64,000 nucleotides of DNA from a virus. Of this stretch, positions 15,408-24,078 are shown in pieces. Position 1 is the stretch's first letter. Each line of letters begins with the position of its first letter. The DNA lies in the IMG/VR virus record IMGVR_UViG_3300025098_000018, positions 51,536 through 115,535 of that record. One strand, written 5' to 3'. A model generated the notes under the pieces. That model did not search any database and was not told where the DNA came from. It saw only the letters and a list, made by a program, of their open reading frames with translations. The translations under genes and the position numbers were made by a program.

Positions 15408-16202
15408 TTAAAAAAGTTCCTTGTCTAATCCGTAGTATAACTTTTCTGCCCATGGTATAACATCCCACTTTTTTGCTGATATATTGTGATGTCCTACAAT
15501 GCTAAATTTTGATGCTTCAGCTACAGGCATTACTTCTAAGCTTTCGCATACCGGCTTTTCTAACAAACCTGTTGATTCTCTTAATGATTGCAAAAAGTCT
15601 CTTGAAAGTTCAGATAATTCTTCTCCAATCATTACAGTTTTTCTACCTTTAACACGTCTATCAGGAATTTTACAAACTTCAAGTCTAGCATCTGGGTACC
15701 ATTTTTTTGTACGTTCCCAATACTTTTCTTCTGGATGCATACAAATATCGATACCTATAGAATGTTTATTGAATTTACCTGCATGATATGCAACTAATCC
15801 TGTGTCTAGACATTGCAAAATTTCATATTCGTCTGTCTTATGATTTTTACCAATAAGAAAGTGTGATGATACATGTCTACCCTTAGCTAAGTTAAAAACA
15901 TTATAGCAATGTCTTGTATTTAAACCACCCCAGTGAACACAAATCGTGCTAGGATCTGATTTTCTGTTATACCAGTTTTTTGTTCCGTCATCTAGCTCGT
16001 ATAGAGACGTAGACCAGTCTATCTCTAAAGGTGAGTCTATAGGTACAACTTTGCCCATATGCATCATAATAGGCATGCCATAGTAATTCCTTACAGCTCT
16101 ATGTGTATTAGGACCGTAAACACCGTCTGCAGTAACACCTACTTCTTGTTGGAGCGATATCACATAATCTTTATCTTTGTTTAATGTTTTAAACTGTTCC
16201 AT
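15408..16202 (-). CDS. Endolysin: N-acetylmuramoyl-L-alanine amidase with peptidoglycan-binding domain
   Basis: 264 residues. The N-terminal segment (about 8-40, VISLQQEVGVTADGVYGPNTHRAV) is a short peptidoglycan-binding repeat. The amidase domain (about 85-260) has H90 in ICVHWGG, the AYHAGKFNKHSIGIDIC core, and GHHNISAKKWDV (about 237-247) holding the second Zn ligand and the acidic third position. This is the T7 lysozyme/Amidase_2 family, which cuts the MurNAc-L-Ala bond. No signal peptide, so a holin is probably needed. The 99-base leader contains a perfect hairpin (16220-16239) and a late-like octamer (16282-16289), as expected for a late gene embedded among early genes. Confidence 0.9.
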   Translation of the reverse strand: MEQFKTLNKDKDYVISLQQEVGVTADGVYGPNTHRAVRNYYGMPIMMHMGKVVPIDSPLEIDWSTSLYELDDGTKNWYNRKSDPSTICVHWGGLNTRHCYNVFNLAKGRHVSSHFLIGKNHKTDEYEILQCLDTGLVAYHAGKFNKHSIGIDICMHPEEKYWERTKKWYPDARLEVCKIPDRRVKGRKTVMIGEELSELSRDFLQSLRESTGLLEKPVCESLEVMPVAEASKFSIVGHHNISAKKWDVIPWAEKLYYGLDKELF

Positions 16203-16219
16203 TTTATATTCCTTTTAGT

Positions 16220-16239
16220 ATAAAGAAAACTTTCTTTAT
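16220..16239 (-). promoter_or_regulatory. Hairpin in the endolysin leader
   Basis: ATAAAGAA/TTCTTTAT with a 4-base loop, an 8-bp perfect stem about 8 bases before the AAAGG ribosome binding site. It could stabilise the leader, tune translation or weakly terminate read-through from clpP; no T-run follows directly. Confidence 0.4.
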
Positions 16240-16281
16240 AATGCCATGTTGATCTGGACTTTTTGTCATGGTCTTAAAATT

Positions 16282-16289
16282 AATTTATA
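16282..16289 (-). promoter_or_regulatory. Possible late promoter upstream of the endolysin
   Basis: The minus strand reads TATAAATT, 7 of 8 matches to the T4 late octamer TATAAATA, placing a start about 70 bases before the ATG. Plausible for a lysis gene, but chance matches are frequent in this AT-rich DNA. Confidence 0.3.
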
Positions 16290-16301
16290 TTATATATTAC
16301 T

Positions 16302-16904
16302 TTATTCCATATCTATTTCAACAACAACAGAAGCTTTTAAATGTGGAACTCTAATTTGATTAATAATATTATGTTCTTTCGCTTCTTCTGCATCTAAAAA
16401 CCAATCTGCATGACCTTTATCATGAATTAAGTTTGAAAAATATTCATCAGGCTTTTCACAATTTCTAGCCATCATTTTATAAACCTTTTTATTTAATCTT
16501 TCTGACTCCCTAGCATCTGCCTTTAATTCTTCTACTTTTCCAAAAGCGTATCCTGATACGTCGTGTATCATCATTGTGGCATCTTTATCCATAAACCTAA
16601 GACCATCAGAGCCAAAAGAAGATAATATTGCACCACAACTCATTGCTTTGCCTTGCACAATAGTAGCAACAGGAATAGTTGAAGATTTTATTGAAGAAAT
16701 CATTGACATAAGTGAATAAACTTGTCCGCCGTAAGAATCAATTACAACAGGCACAACTTTTTGTCCAGTATTTTGTGCTAAGCTCATAGCTGTAGAAAAC
16801 TCTGTCGCTGCTTCTTCATTAAACTCATTGACAACAATAATTATAGGTTCTTGCTTTAACTCAATTGTTTTTATTAATGGTGATATTTCTGTTAGAAAAT
16901 TCAT
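16302..16904 (-). CDS. ClpP-like serine protease
   Basis: 200 residues. ClpP fold motifs: IDSYGGQVYS (55-64), the nucleophile S89 in GKAMSCGA, H114 in TMMIHDVSG, and a third-position Asp near DKGHADWFLDAEEA (about 167-180). Bacterial ClpP works with AAA+ unfoldases; none is visible here. Phage copies may act on virion precursors or redirect host proteolysis; position among nucleotide-metabolism genes and an early-type promoter favour an early role, which is inference. The ATG is preceded by AAGGAGGG. It is the first gene after the promoter at 16936. Confidence 0.9.
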   Translation of the reverse strand: MNFLTEISPLIKTIELKQEPIIIVVNEFNEEAATEFSTAMSLAQNTGQKVVPVVIDSYGGQVYSLMSMISSIKSSTIPVATIVQGKAMSCGAILSSFGSDGLRFMDKDATMMIHDVSGYAFGKVEELKADARESERLNKKVYKMMARNCEKPDEYFSNLIHDKGHADWFLDAEEAKEHNIINQIRVPHLKASVVVEIDME

Positions 16905-16935
16905 ATATTTAATTCCCTCCTTAAATATAAGTTAT

Positions 16936-16965
16936 ATTATATTACTATTATCTATTATTTACAAC
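16936..16965 (-). promoter_or_regulatory. Phage-type promoter for clpP (TGTAAA-N16-TATAAT)
   Basis: GTTGTAAA (16965-16958), 16 bases, TATAAT (16941-16936). The first two bases of the upstream element differ from the CGTGTAAA form, but TGTAAA, the spacing and the -10 element are exact. It overlaps the stop codon of the thioredoxin-like gene. Confidence 0.7.
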
Positions 16966-17201
16966 TTTCTTAGTGTATCAATAGTTGTCATTCCTATTAC
17001 TCGAGCAACTTCAACACCTTCTACGATTTTAACAAAAGTAGGAACGTTCATTACTTCATGAGCTGTAGCTGTCTCCATGTCATCAGCTATATCAACAATT
17101 CTTATGCCGAGCTCGCTAATAATTTCTTTGCTTAACATTGATTTTATTTGTCTACATGGCCCACACCAAGGTGAGCTAAAAAACAATATTTCTTTATTCA
17201 T
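16959..17201 (-). CDS. Thioredoxin-like protein
   Basis: 80 residues from ATG 17201, which has GGAGG five bases upstream; a TTG four codons earlier is not needed. The active site is WCGPC, preceded by ILFFSSP, with the cis-Pro loop NVPTFV near residue 53, so it is a short thioredoxin/glutaredoxin fold. The most likely job is to re-reduce the C-terminal cysteines of the phage ribonucleotide reductase, whose NrdB gene lies directly upstream and ends one base after this ATG begins. Confidence 0.9.
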   Translation of the reverse strand: MNKEILFFSSPWCGPCRQIKSMLSKEIISELGIRIVDIADDMETATAHEVMNVPTFVKIVEGVEVARVIGMTTIDTLRKL

Positions 17202-17202
17202 T

Positions 17203-18171
17203 TTATCCTCCAATTATTTCCCAACCCCAATCTGACCCGCCCATACCGTCAGCGTTATAATCAGTTACAGTCCCTTCGAAAAAATTCTTAAAGCTGTCGC
17301 CGTTAATAATCCAGTCAAGCCAGTCTAAAGGATTTGTCTTTACTTTAAAATTAGGCTTCAATCCTAGCTGAATAAGCCTTCTATCAGCTAGATATCTAAT
17401 GTATATTTTTACCTCATCTTTATCTAAACCTTCAATTGCACCCATTTCATACGCTAAGTCAATAACTTTATCTTCAAGCTTAACAGCTTCTCGGTACATT
17501 TTGTAAATTGATTTTTTAAAGTCATCATTTACAACTCGAGGATGTTCAGCAACATATTCTCTAAATAATCTAGTCATTCCTTGAACATGCATTGTTTCGT
17601 CTCGAATAGACCATTCAACAATCTCACACATTCCTTTCATCTTACCATATCGCTGATAATTAAGAAGCATGACAAAAGCAGAGAAAAGACTCATTCCTTC
17701 ATTGCATGCTGATTGTGCTAATGCTAATCCTAAACCTTTTCGAGTAGACACATCATTCTGCTGCATAAACTCTATCTTGTCACTCATCTCTTTATACTCT
17801 AAGAAAGCACTGTACTCTTCTTCAGGTAAACCTAACGTATCATTGAGCAGAGCGTAACTACGTTGATGTGTGCCTTCACGATTTGCAAAGCTTAATAGCA
17901 TACTCCTAATTTCATTATTCTTAAACTTAGGAATAAACAAATCACAATAGTTTCCGCCTACTTGAACATCACTTTGTGTAAACAGTCTAAGGATTTGTGT
18001 AATATGGTTTTTTTCTATAGAAGAAATTTTACCACCTTTCCACTGATTTACGTCTTCTGCTAGCTTAGCTTCCCAGCTACCCCAATGTATCTTCTCATGT
18101 GACTCAGCAATCTCCATGGCCCAAGGATACTTAAAGGGCTTGTATGTTGTATTATATTTTAATAATGACAT
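17203..18171 (-). CDS. nrdB: Ribonucleotide reductase class I small subunit
   Basis: 322 residues. The di-iron site can be read: D68 in FTQSD, E99 and H102 in NREGTH, E158 in ACNEGM, E192 and H195 in RDETMH. The radical Tyr is Y106 in QRSYALL, in the same spacing as E. coli E115/H118/Y122. The C-terminus (SDWGWEIIGG) is the usual flexible tail that docks on NrdA. With NrdA it converts ribonucleoside to deoxyribonucleoside diphosphates. It sits 36 bases after nrdA and runs into the thioredoxin-like gene, forming an nrdA-nrdB-trx unit. Confidence 0.95.
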   Translation of the reverse strand: MSLLKYNTTYKPFKYPWAMEIAESHEKIHWGSWEAKLAEDVNQWKGGKISSIEKNHITQILRLFTQSDVQVGGNYCDLFIPKFKNNEIRSMLLSFANREGTHQRSYALLNDTLGLPEEEYSAFLEYKEMSDKIEFMQQNDVSTRKGLGLALAQSACNEGMSLFSAFVMLLNYQRYGKMKGMCEIVEWSIRDETMHVQGMTRLFREYVAEHPRVVNDDFKKSIYKMYREAVKLEDKVIDLAYEMGAIEGLDKDEVKIYIRYLADRRLIQLGLKPNFKVKTNPLDWLDWIINGDSFKNFFEGTVTDYNADGMGGSDWGWEIIGG

Positions 18172-18207
18172 GTCTTTAACCTTTGTAAAATATTCGTATA
18201 ATATAAA

Positions 18208-19995
18208 TTATCCTTGACAACTCAAACAATCATCAGGATCAGCAAAATCTTGAAGCTTGTTTTGCTCTACTTTTTGACTAACCTTTTCAGCTGATGCTCC
18301 TGCATTTGTTCTAAGATAATACAGCCCTTTTAACTTCTTTTTCCAGGCTCGAATATGAACTGCATTGACAACAGACTTTTCAGTGCCTGCTGGAAAAAAC
18401 AAATTAACACTCTGTCCTTGACATATAAATTGTTGTCTGTCACCTGCATGATCTACTATCCACCGTTGATCGAGCTCAAAAGCTGTTTTGTATACTTCCT
18501 TATGCCAGTCTGACATGTAATCTAAATGTTGAACAGAACCTTCTGATAGAATTATGGACTTCCATTGTTTACTTAGCCACTCATTATAATCTATACTATA
18601 GAAATCTTTAGACCAGTAACTTTTTAAAACTTTTTCTAAGTGTGGATTTTTAACTAAGTAAGAACCAACTCTTGTTCTATGTGTATATGCATTTGACTTC
18701 CAAGGTTCTATAGAAGGAGATGTTCCTGCTATAATTGAAGAGTTTGCGTTAGGTGCTATTGCAAGAAGATGAGAGTTTCTTACACCGTATCCCTTACCAT
18801 CTGGACACTCACCTTTAACTTTTGCCAACTTATGTGTTTGTTGTTTTGCCTTTTCTTTGATATCCATAAATATTCCTTTGTTTGCAGCAACAGCAATACT
18901 GGATTCAAATGGTATGTTTTTTGATTGCAAGTAAGCATGAAATCCCATAGCGCCTAAGCCTAGACTTCTTTCAGCTCTAGCAGACTTTATTGCTCGAGAC
19001 AAAGTTTTAGGAGAGTTATTAACAAAATAAGAAATTACGTTGTCTAAATACTCTATAAGATCAGCAACAATACTCGTGTTTTTCCATTCATCATATTTTT
19101 CAATATTAAGAGAGCTTAAGCAACAAACAGCACTTCTTTCACTAGAAGTTGCTAAATGTATTTCATTGCAAAGGTTACTTCCATGAATTTTTAAACCTAG
19201 GTCTTTTTGAAACTTTGGTAAATGTCTGTTAGCTTCATCTATAAAGTTAACATAAGGCTCTCCTGTTCTAAATCTAACTTGAATTATTCTTTGCCAGAGC
19301 TTTCTAGCGTCAATTTGTTCTCTTACAGAACTGTCATTAGGATCTTTAAGATCCCAATTGTCACCATTTAATACTGCTTCCATAAACTCATCTGTAACAT
19401 TTACAGCGTTATTTAGATTAAAGCATTTTCTATTAACATCTCCTCCAGTAGGAACTCTAAGGTTTAAAAATTCTAATATATCAGGATGACTAATGTCCAT
19501 GTAAGCTGCATAGCTTCCTTTTCTAGTTTTTCCTTGACGATATGCTGTCATATCACTGTCTACTGTTTTTAAGAAAGGAATAGGGCCAGGTGATATATCA
19601 CTATTTGATCTAATATCACTCCAGTGACCTCCAACACCGCCTCCTTTTACTGACATCCACCTTAACTCTTCTGTATGAGAAACTAATCCTTCAAGCGAAT
19701 CATCTACATAAGTTAAAAAACAAGATATAGGCATGCCTCTAGACTTTTGATTTGGTTTTGGTGCATTTGACAAAATAGGTGAACTAAAAACAAACCAACC
19801 ACTTGCTGCATAATCATATATTCTTTGCGCTAATTTTTTATCTTCTGAAAATGCTGTTGCTGCTCTTGCGAAGCTTTCTTGAGGTGATTTCTCATCTTCA
19901 CTCATATAGTAATCTTTTAAAAGATTTTTAGCAAAGTCACTTAATTTATCATCTTTTTTTAAATCTATAGTAATACCATAGCATTGTTTTTTCAT
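18208..19995 (-). CDS. nrdA: Ribonucleotide reductase class I large subunit
   Basis: 595 residues, about 165 shorter than E. coli NrdA. Active-site features: C92 in MPISCFL, NLCNEI (274-279, with the thiyl Cys and Glu), the second redox Cys at 291/292 in AVCCLSS, the APNANSSIIAGTSPSIEP loop and the C-terminal shuttle pair CLSC at the end. The N-terminal ATP-cone is absent, so dATP feedback inhibition of overall activity is probably lost. That suits a phage that needs high dNTP production; it is inference. The gene is followed by nrdB. Confidence 0.95.
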   Translation of the reverse strand: MKKQCYGITIDLKKDDKLSDFAKNLLKDYYMSEDEKSPQESFARAATAFSEDKKLAQRIYDYAASGWFVFSSPILSNAPKPNQKSRGMPISCFLTYVDDSLEGLVSHTEELRWMSVKGGGVGGHWSDIRSNSDISPGPIPFLKTVDSDMTAYRQGKTRKGSYAAYMDISHPDILEFLNLRVPTGGDVNRKCFNLNNAVNVTDEFMEAVLNGDNWDLKDPNDSSVREQIDARKLWQRIIQVRFRTGEPYVNFIDEANRHLPKFQKDLGLKIHGSNLCNEIHLATSSERSAVCCLSSLNIEKYDEWKNTSIVADLIEYLDNVISYFVNNSPKTLSRAIKSARAERSLGLGAMGFHAYLQSKNIPFESSIAVAANKGIFMDIKEKAKQQTHKLAKVKGECPDGKGYGVRNSHLLAIAPNANSSIIAGTSPSIEPWKSNAYTHRTRVGSYLVKNPHLEKVLKSYWSKDFYSIDYNEWLSKQWKSIILSEGSVQHLDYMSDWHKEVYKTAFELDQRWIVDHAGDRQQFICQGQSVNLFFPAGTEKSVVNAVHIRAWKKKLKGLYYLRTNAGASAEKVSQKVEQNKLQDFADPDDCLSCQG

Positions 19996-20007
19996 TTAAA
20001 TTCCTTT

Positions 20008-20520
20008 TTAGTCTGAACTTCCCACCATTCCTTCTTTTCTTTGAGAAGCTGATGATAATGTTAAATATTCTTTTTCATCTATTACTCTAAAATTGTTGTC
20101 ACATTTAACTACTACAATTTGAAAAGGTAACTTCTGCCCTTTTTTTAAGTTAAAAGGTTTCGAACCAATGTTAATACAATTAACAAATATTTCGCCTGTA
20201 TAACCGCTATCTATAACGCCTGCTCTAACCTTAAGAGGAGTTTTTGTAATAGAACCGCGTTCTTGAACTAGTGCAACATATCCCTTAGGAACAATCAATC
20301 TTAAACCTGTTGATATTAACGTCTTAAATTTATGCTGTGTGTAGTGTTTTTCATTTGTAACATTTTTATACTGCGTAGGTATTAACGAAATATCTTTATT
20401 ACAATTAAACAAATCTAGACCTGCACTTTCACCATTATATGCAGGAATATAATTATGTACACTAATGTTGTTTTCTTTTAAAACATCTTTTAACTCGTCA
20501 CTAAGAAAAATACTAATCAT
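20008..20520 (-). CDS. dut: dUTPase (trimeric fold)
   Basis: 170 residues. Motif I ESAGLDLF (31-38), motif II/III region VQERGSITKTPLKVRAGVID (86-105) with SGYTGEI, motif IV LKKGQKLPFQIV, and motif V RKEGMVGSSD at the C-terminus, slightly changed from the usual RGxxGFGSTG. It hydrolyses dUTP to dUMP. About 20 residues longer than minimal dUTPases because of an insertion near 50-63. It overlaps the helicase stop by 8 bases and is followed 12 bases later by nrdA. Confidence 0.95.
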   Translation of the reverse strand: MISIFLSDELKDVLKENNISVHNYIPAYNGESAGLDLFNCNKDISLIPTQYKNVTNEKHYTQHKFKTLISTGLRLIVPKGYVALVQERGSITKTPLKVRAGVIDSGYTGEIFVNCINIGSKPFNLKKGQKLPFQIVVVKCDNNFRVIDEKEYLTLSSASQRKEGMVGSSD

Positions 20521-21889
20521 CTTTTTTGTTTACCTCTTTCCACTTTTCTCTTAATTTGTTTTTCATGTCACTATTGTCTTGAGTAACAGCTTCATTAAGC
20601 GTCAGTTCACTTTCATCCAAAATTTTAAACTTAGACTTTGCTGTGTCAATATTTATAGGGAATAGAAGACCATCTCTTCCCGCTCTGTTTTTTGCTACAA
20701 ATATTCTACCAGTACCTTCGCTTTTTTCCATAGGCTTTCTGCTTATGGACAACACAACATCAGCTACTTGTGCCTTACCATATGACTCTCCTAAGTTTTC
20801 TAGACCAACAATATCAGACTTTGAAGAATCTTTGTTTGCTTGTGAAGCTGTCCATATCGGTATGTTAAGCTCTACAGCAAGATTTCTTAATTCTGTATAT
20901 ATAAGTTTTAATTCATGTCTTAAAGAGTCATAAGCTCTAGAACTTTTCATAACATCAGCATAGTCAACTGTTACTAAGCTAGGTTTAAAACCTTTTAGCG
21001 TTAATTTTTCTATATGATTTCTTAAAGTCATGACAGAAGCAGAGCCTGTAGCATACTCTTTAATTATTAATTTGCCTAGTTCCATTTTTTCATATTTTCC
21101 AACTACTTCTCGCTTTCTTTCAATAACTTCATTTGAAGGTATGTCACAAAGATTTGAGTCATATCTCTTTCCAGTTTCATGCTCTGATAGCTCAAATGTA
21201 TAATGGATTACATTTTTACCCGCTAACATTGCAGCACATCCCATTGCTACTAAGAAGTGTGATTTACCAACTCCTGTATTTGCTGCAATTACTCCTAGCT
21301 CTCCTCTGCCTAAACCACCTCTTAAAATGTCTTGTGCATCAATTCTAGTCAATCCTGTTGGACAAACTTGCCTATTAATTTGGACAAAACGTGCTTCAAT
21401 ATCGTCAAAGAAATTGTGCCCGGCGGTATTAGGCATACCAACAGAAATTGCTTCTTTCATTATATTAATAACAGACTCATATTTTTCAGTTTGAATTAGA
21501 TCAACACTTTGTTCTAGCGCTTCTTTAAATGCCTGTCTCTTGCAAAACTCTAGTGACTTATCTTTTACATATTGTAGATCACCAATGTCAGGATTTGTTT
21601 TCATACGATGAAGATACTCTATTATTTGATCTCTTAGTATTGAATCTTTAGATTTTGATAAATCTTCTTTAATAATTGTAATTAAAATTGTAAGTGTTGG
21701 AAAAGTTTTATACTTCTTGTAATAAGAAAAATACTTGTCGCATAAGAAGCTAAGATATTTCAAGTCAAAATAGTCTGGACTGACTACTTCTACCATTTGT
21801 CCTGACCACATGGGGTCTGTTAGCATTCCTTGAAATACTTTTTCTTGAAAAGGTTTGCCGAATTTTGAAAAGTTTTTTTCTAAGCTCAT
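20513..21889 (-). CDS. Replicative DNA helicase (DnaB/T4 gp41 type)
   Basis: 458 residues. RecA-type ATPase core: Walker A ANTGVGKSH (203-211), FELSEHETGKRYD, Walker B LVTVDYADVM, and the C-terminal SISRKPMEKSEGTGRIFVAKNRAGRDG block typical of hexameric helicases. The N-terminal 150 residues are helical, as in DnaB/gp41, and would bind primase. It unwinds DNA ahead of the polymerase. No primase gene was found in the window. The gene follows the exonuclease by one base and overlaps dut. Confidence 0.92.
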   Translation of the reverse strand: MSLEKNFSKFGKPFQEKVFQGMLTDPMWSGQMVEVVSPDYFDLKYLSFLCDKYFSYYKKYKTFPTLTILITIIKEDLSKSKDSILRDQIIEYLHRMKTNPDIGDLQYVKDKSLEFCKRQAFKEALEQSVDLIQTEKYESVINIMKEAISVGMPNTAGHNFFDDIEARFVQINRQVCPTGLTRIDAQDILRGGLGRGELGVIAANTGVGKSHFLVAMGCAAMLAGKNVIHYTFELSEHETGKRYDSNLCDIPSNEVIERKREVVGKYEKMELGKLIIKEYATGSASVMTLRNHIEKLTLKGFKPSLVTVDYADVMKSSRAYDSLRHELKLIYTELRNLAVELNIPIWTASQANKDSSKSDIVGLENLGESYGKAQVADVVLSISRKPMEKSEGTGRIFVAKNRAGRDGLLFPINIDTAKSKFKILDESELTLNEAVTQDNSDMKNKLREKWKEVNKKDD

Positions 21890-21890
21890 A

Positions 21891-22859
21891 TTATGTTTGT
21901 GTCCTTAAACTAGATTTTATTGTTAACAGAAAGGTGTGTATGTCAAAAGCATTTAGACCTTGCTTATTTAAAGTCTTAAGCAAATCAAACTTATTTATTC
22001 TGTTTTCTTTGTTTTCAATTTGATAATTGATCTTTTTAATTTGATCAGCACTTAACATCATAGAATCTAAATACATAAGCTTCCAGTTTTTATTGATGTC
22101 ATTTGAAGCATCTACAATGTTCTTAAACAGCTTAAGCTTGCTGCCGTTTTTTACTTCTTTGCCGGCCTCTTTTATTATATCATTCACGGATATATCTTTG
22201 CACGTACCTAAAACTGGAAACCTCTTGGTCATTACTTTAAATCCGGCGCCTTTAACACCTTTAATACCGTCACTCTGATCTCCACTAAAACATCTTGTAG
22301 CACAAAAATTCTTAGGCATTACACCCCACTTTTCAAGTACATAGTCTTCATCAATCAAAATCTTTTTATTAGGACTCCATATTTTAACACTATTACTTAT
22401 TAGCTGATAGTAATCTTTGTCAGAAGTTACAATTATTTTTTCTTTAGTCGATGACTTGGTCGACGTCAAATAAGCTATTACATCATCTGCTTCACAATCT
22501 GATACGTAAACTTGTGTAACAGGCGTCTTATAAAGAATATTAACTAAAGTTTTAAGTTGCCAATCTCTATTTTCTTGAGTATCAGGTATGTCTTCATGAA
22601 ACTCACTTCTATTAAGTCTAATTGGTCTACGACCTTGTTTATAGTTAGGGTCAATATTTCTTCTTCTAGGAGAGCCTCCGCCTTCCCATACAACAAAAAC
22701 ATTAGAAGGCTTAAACTTTTCCGTGAGATGCTGAATATTTCTTAACATACCAAAAATGCCGCCACACAACTGTCCGTTTAAAGACTTAGCTGGATTGGCG
22801 GCAAAGTGTCTCATAAAAACGTTTAAGCCATCAATATAAATATCAGGCTTATTGTTCAT
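21891..22859 (-). CDS. 5'-3' exonuclease / flap endonuclease (RNase H type)
   Basis: 322 residues. PIN/FEN motifs: DIYIDGLNVFMRHF (5-18), VVWEGGGSPRRRNIDPNYK, DCEADDVIAYL, TSDKDYYQL, and a helix-hairpin-helix-like GDQSDGIKGVKGAGFK. These carry the acidic two-metal site. The family removes RNA primers and flaps during lagging-strand synthesis, as T4 Rnh and the PolA N-terminal domain do. The gene is separate from the family A polymerase in this phage, which lacks such a domain. Confidence 0.92.
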   Translation of the reverse strand: MNNKPDIYIDGLNVFMRHFAANPAKSLNGQLCGGIFGMLRNIQHLTEKFKPSNVFVVWEGGGSPRRRNIDPNYKQGRRPIRLNRSEFHEDIPDTQENRDWQLKTLVNILYKTPVTQVYVSDCEADDVIAYLTSTKSSTKEKIIVTSDKDYYQLISNSVKIWSPNKKILIDEDYVLEKWGVMPKNFCATRCFSGDQSDGIKGVKGAGFKVMTKRFPVLGTCKDISVNDIIKEAGKEVKNGSKLKLFKNIVDASNDINKNWKLMYLDSMMLSADQIKKINYQIENKENRINKFDLLKTLNKQGLNAFDIHTFLLTIKSSLRTQT

Positions 22860-22860
22860 A

Positions 22861-24060
22861 TTACTTTAGTGCTTCAAATGCGTCTGAGTGTACATCCATA
22901 ACTTGTCGAGCAACTTCTTGTATTTCTGTATAACTTTCTGGATCAATGTCTGGATCATCTACTTCGTTTTTTCTAATCATTGCTTTTTCTAATAGCATAT
23001 CGACATATTGTCCAAACTCTGGATGCTTCATAATTTGATCAAACTCAGCTTTATAAAACTTCTTATCAACAATTACTTCGCCTGAGTCTAACGTCGAAAC
23101 AAGAAGATTTTTCCATGCACCGTTTCCAGAAACTTCAATGTGGTAATTATTAATTTCTTCTGGTCCATTCTTTCTCAACAAATCAAAAACTTGTTCATGC
23201 TCTCTAATGCCTTTGCCAAAGTGGATCTCAAAGTCACACTTCCTAAAAGGTGCTGATACTTTGTTTTTAATTGTCTTTGCAGACACGTTTATACCAATTG
23301 GCTCTTTCTCTTTATTTAGAATTTGAGAGCCTGCTCCTAGCTTAATACGTACTGAACTGTGAAAAGGTATTGCCATTCCGCCGGGTGTTGTTGTAGGATC
23401 ACCATATAAAACGCCTACTTTAGTTCTAATCTGATTTAAACAAACCATAAGAACTTTTTCGTTAGCAATAACACCTGTAATTTTTCGCATACCTTTAGAA
23501 ATCGCTCGAGCTTGTAGACCTATAGAGTTTTGATCATAATCTCCTGATAATTCTGCTTTTGGTGAAGTTGCTGCAACTGAATCCCATATAATTGTTACAG
23601 GCACATCTTTGTTCATTGCTTTTGCCTTAATAATTGTAGACTCTGCAATAGATAATACTTCTTCTGTACAATGGGTGTCAACATATACAAATCTCTTTGT
23701 AATATCTACACCAAGCAACCTAAGATTTTCAACTGAAGTTGCGTTTTCTGTATCAATGTATACAACAATTCCTCCCATTTTCTGTGTAGACTTTGCAATT
23801 TGCGTTGCAATATGAGATTTACCTATACTAGGAGGACCAAATATTTCTACAATCCTACCCTCAGGTAAACCTCCATCTCTTTGATTTGCAATAATATAGT
23901 CTAATTGCTTAGATCCTGTACTAATCCATCTATTAACATGTGTAGGAGACTCATCTGTGCTAAGATTATAAGCAACTCGAGAACCTCTTTCTTTATTTAA
24001 TGATTTAATTAGATCTGACGTAAAGTCGTCTAATGGTTCTTTAGGTTTCTTTTTTGCCAT
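22861..24060 (-). CDS. recA: RecA/UvsX-type recombinase
   Basis: 399 residues. Walker A GPPSIGKSH (75-83), YIDTENATS, the LNQIRTKVGVLYGDPTTTPGGMA region with loops L1/L2, and FHSSVRIKLG are closer to bacterial RecA than to T4 UvsX in wording. It forms filaments on single-stranded DNA for strand exchange and recombination-dependent replication. The C-terminal 130 residues are acidic at the end. It lies one base from the exonuclease and 18 bases after the SSB gene in the same message. Confidence 0.92.
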   Translation of the reverse strand: MAKKKPKEPLDDFTSDLIKSLNKERGSRVAYNLSTDESPTHVNRWISTGSKQLDYIIANQRDGGLPEGRIVEIFGPPSIGKSHIATQIAKSTQKMGGIVVYIDTENATSVENLRLLGVDITKRFVYVDTHCTEEVLSIAESTIIKAKAMNKDVPVTIIWDSVAATSPKAELSGDYDQNSIGLQARAISKGMRKITGVIANEKVLMVCLNQIRTKVGVLYGDPTTTPGGMAIPFHSSVRIKLGAGSQILNKEKEPIGINVSAKTIKNKVSAPFRKCDFEIHFGKGIREHEQVFDLLRKNGPEEINNYHIEVSGNGAWKNLLVSTLDSGEVIVDKKFYKAEFDQIMKHPEFGQYVDMLLEKAMIRKNEVDDPDIDPESYTEIQEVARQVMDVHSDAFEALK

Positions 24061-24078
24061 TTATTTAATTCTCTCTGA

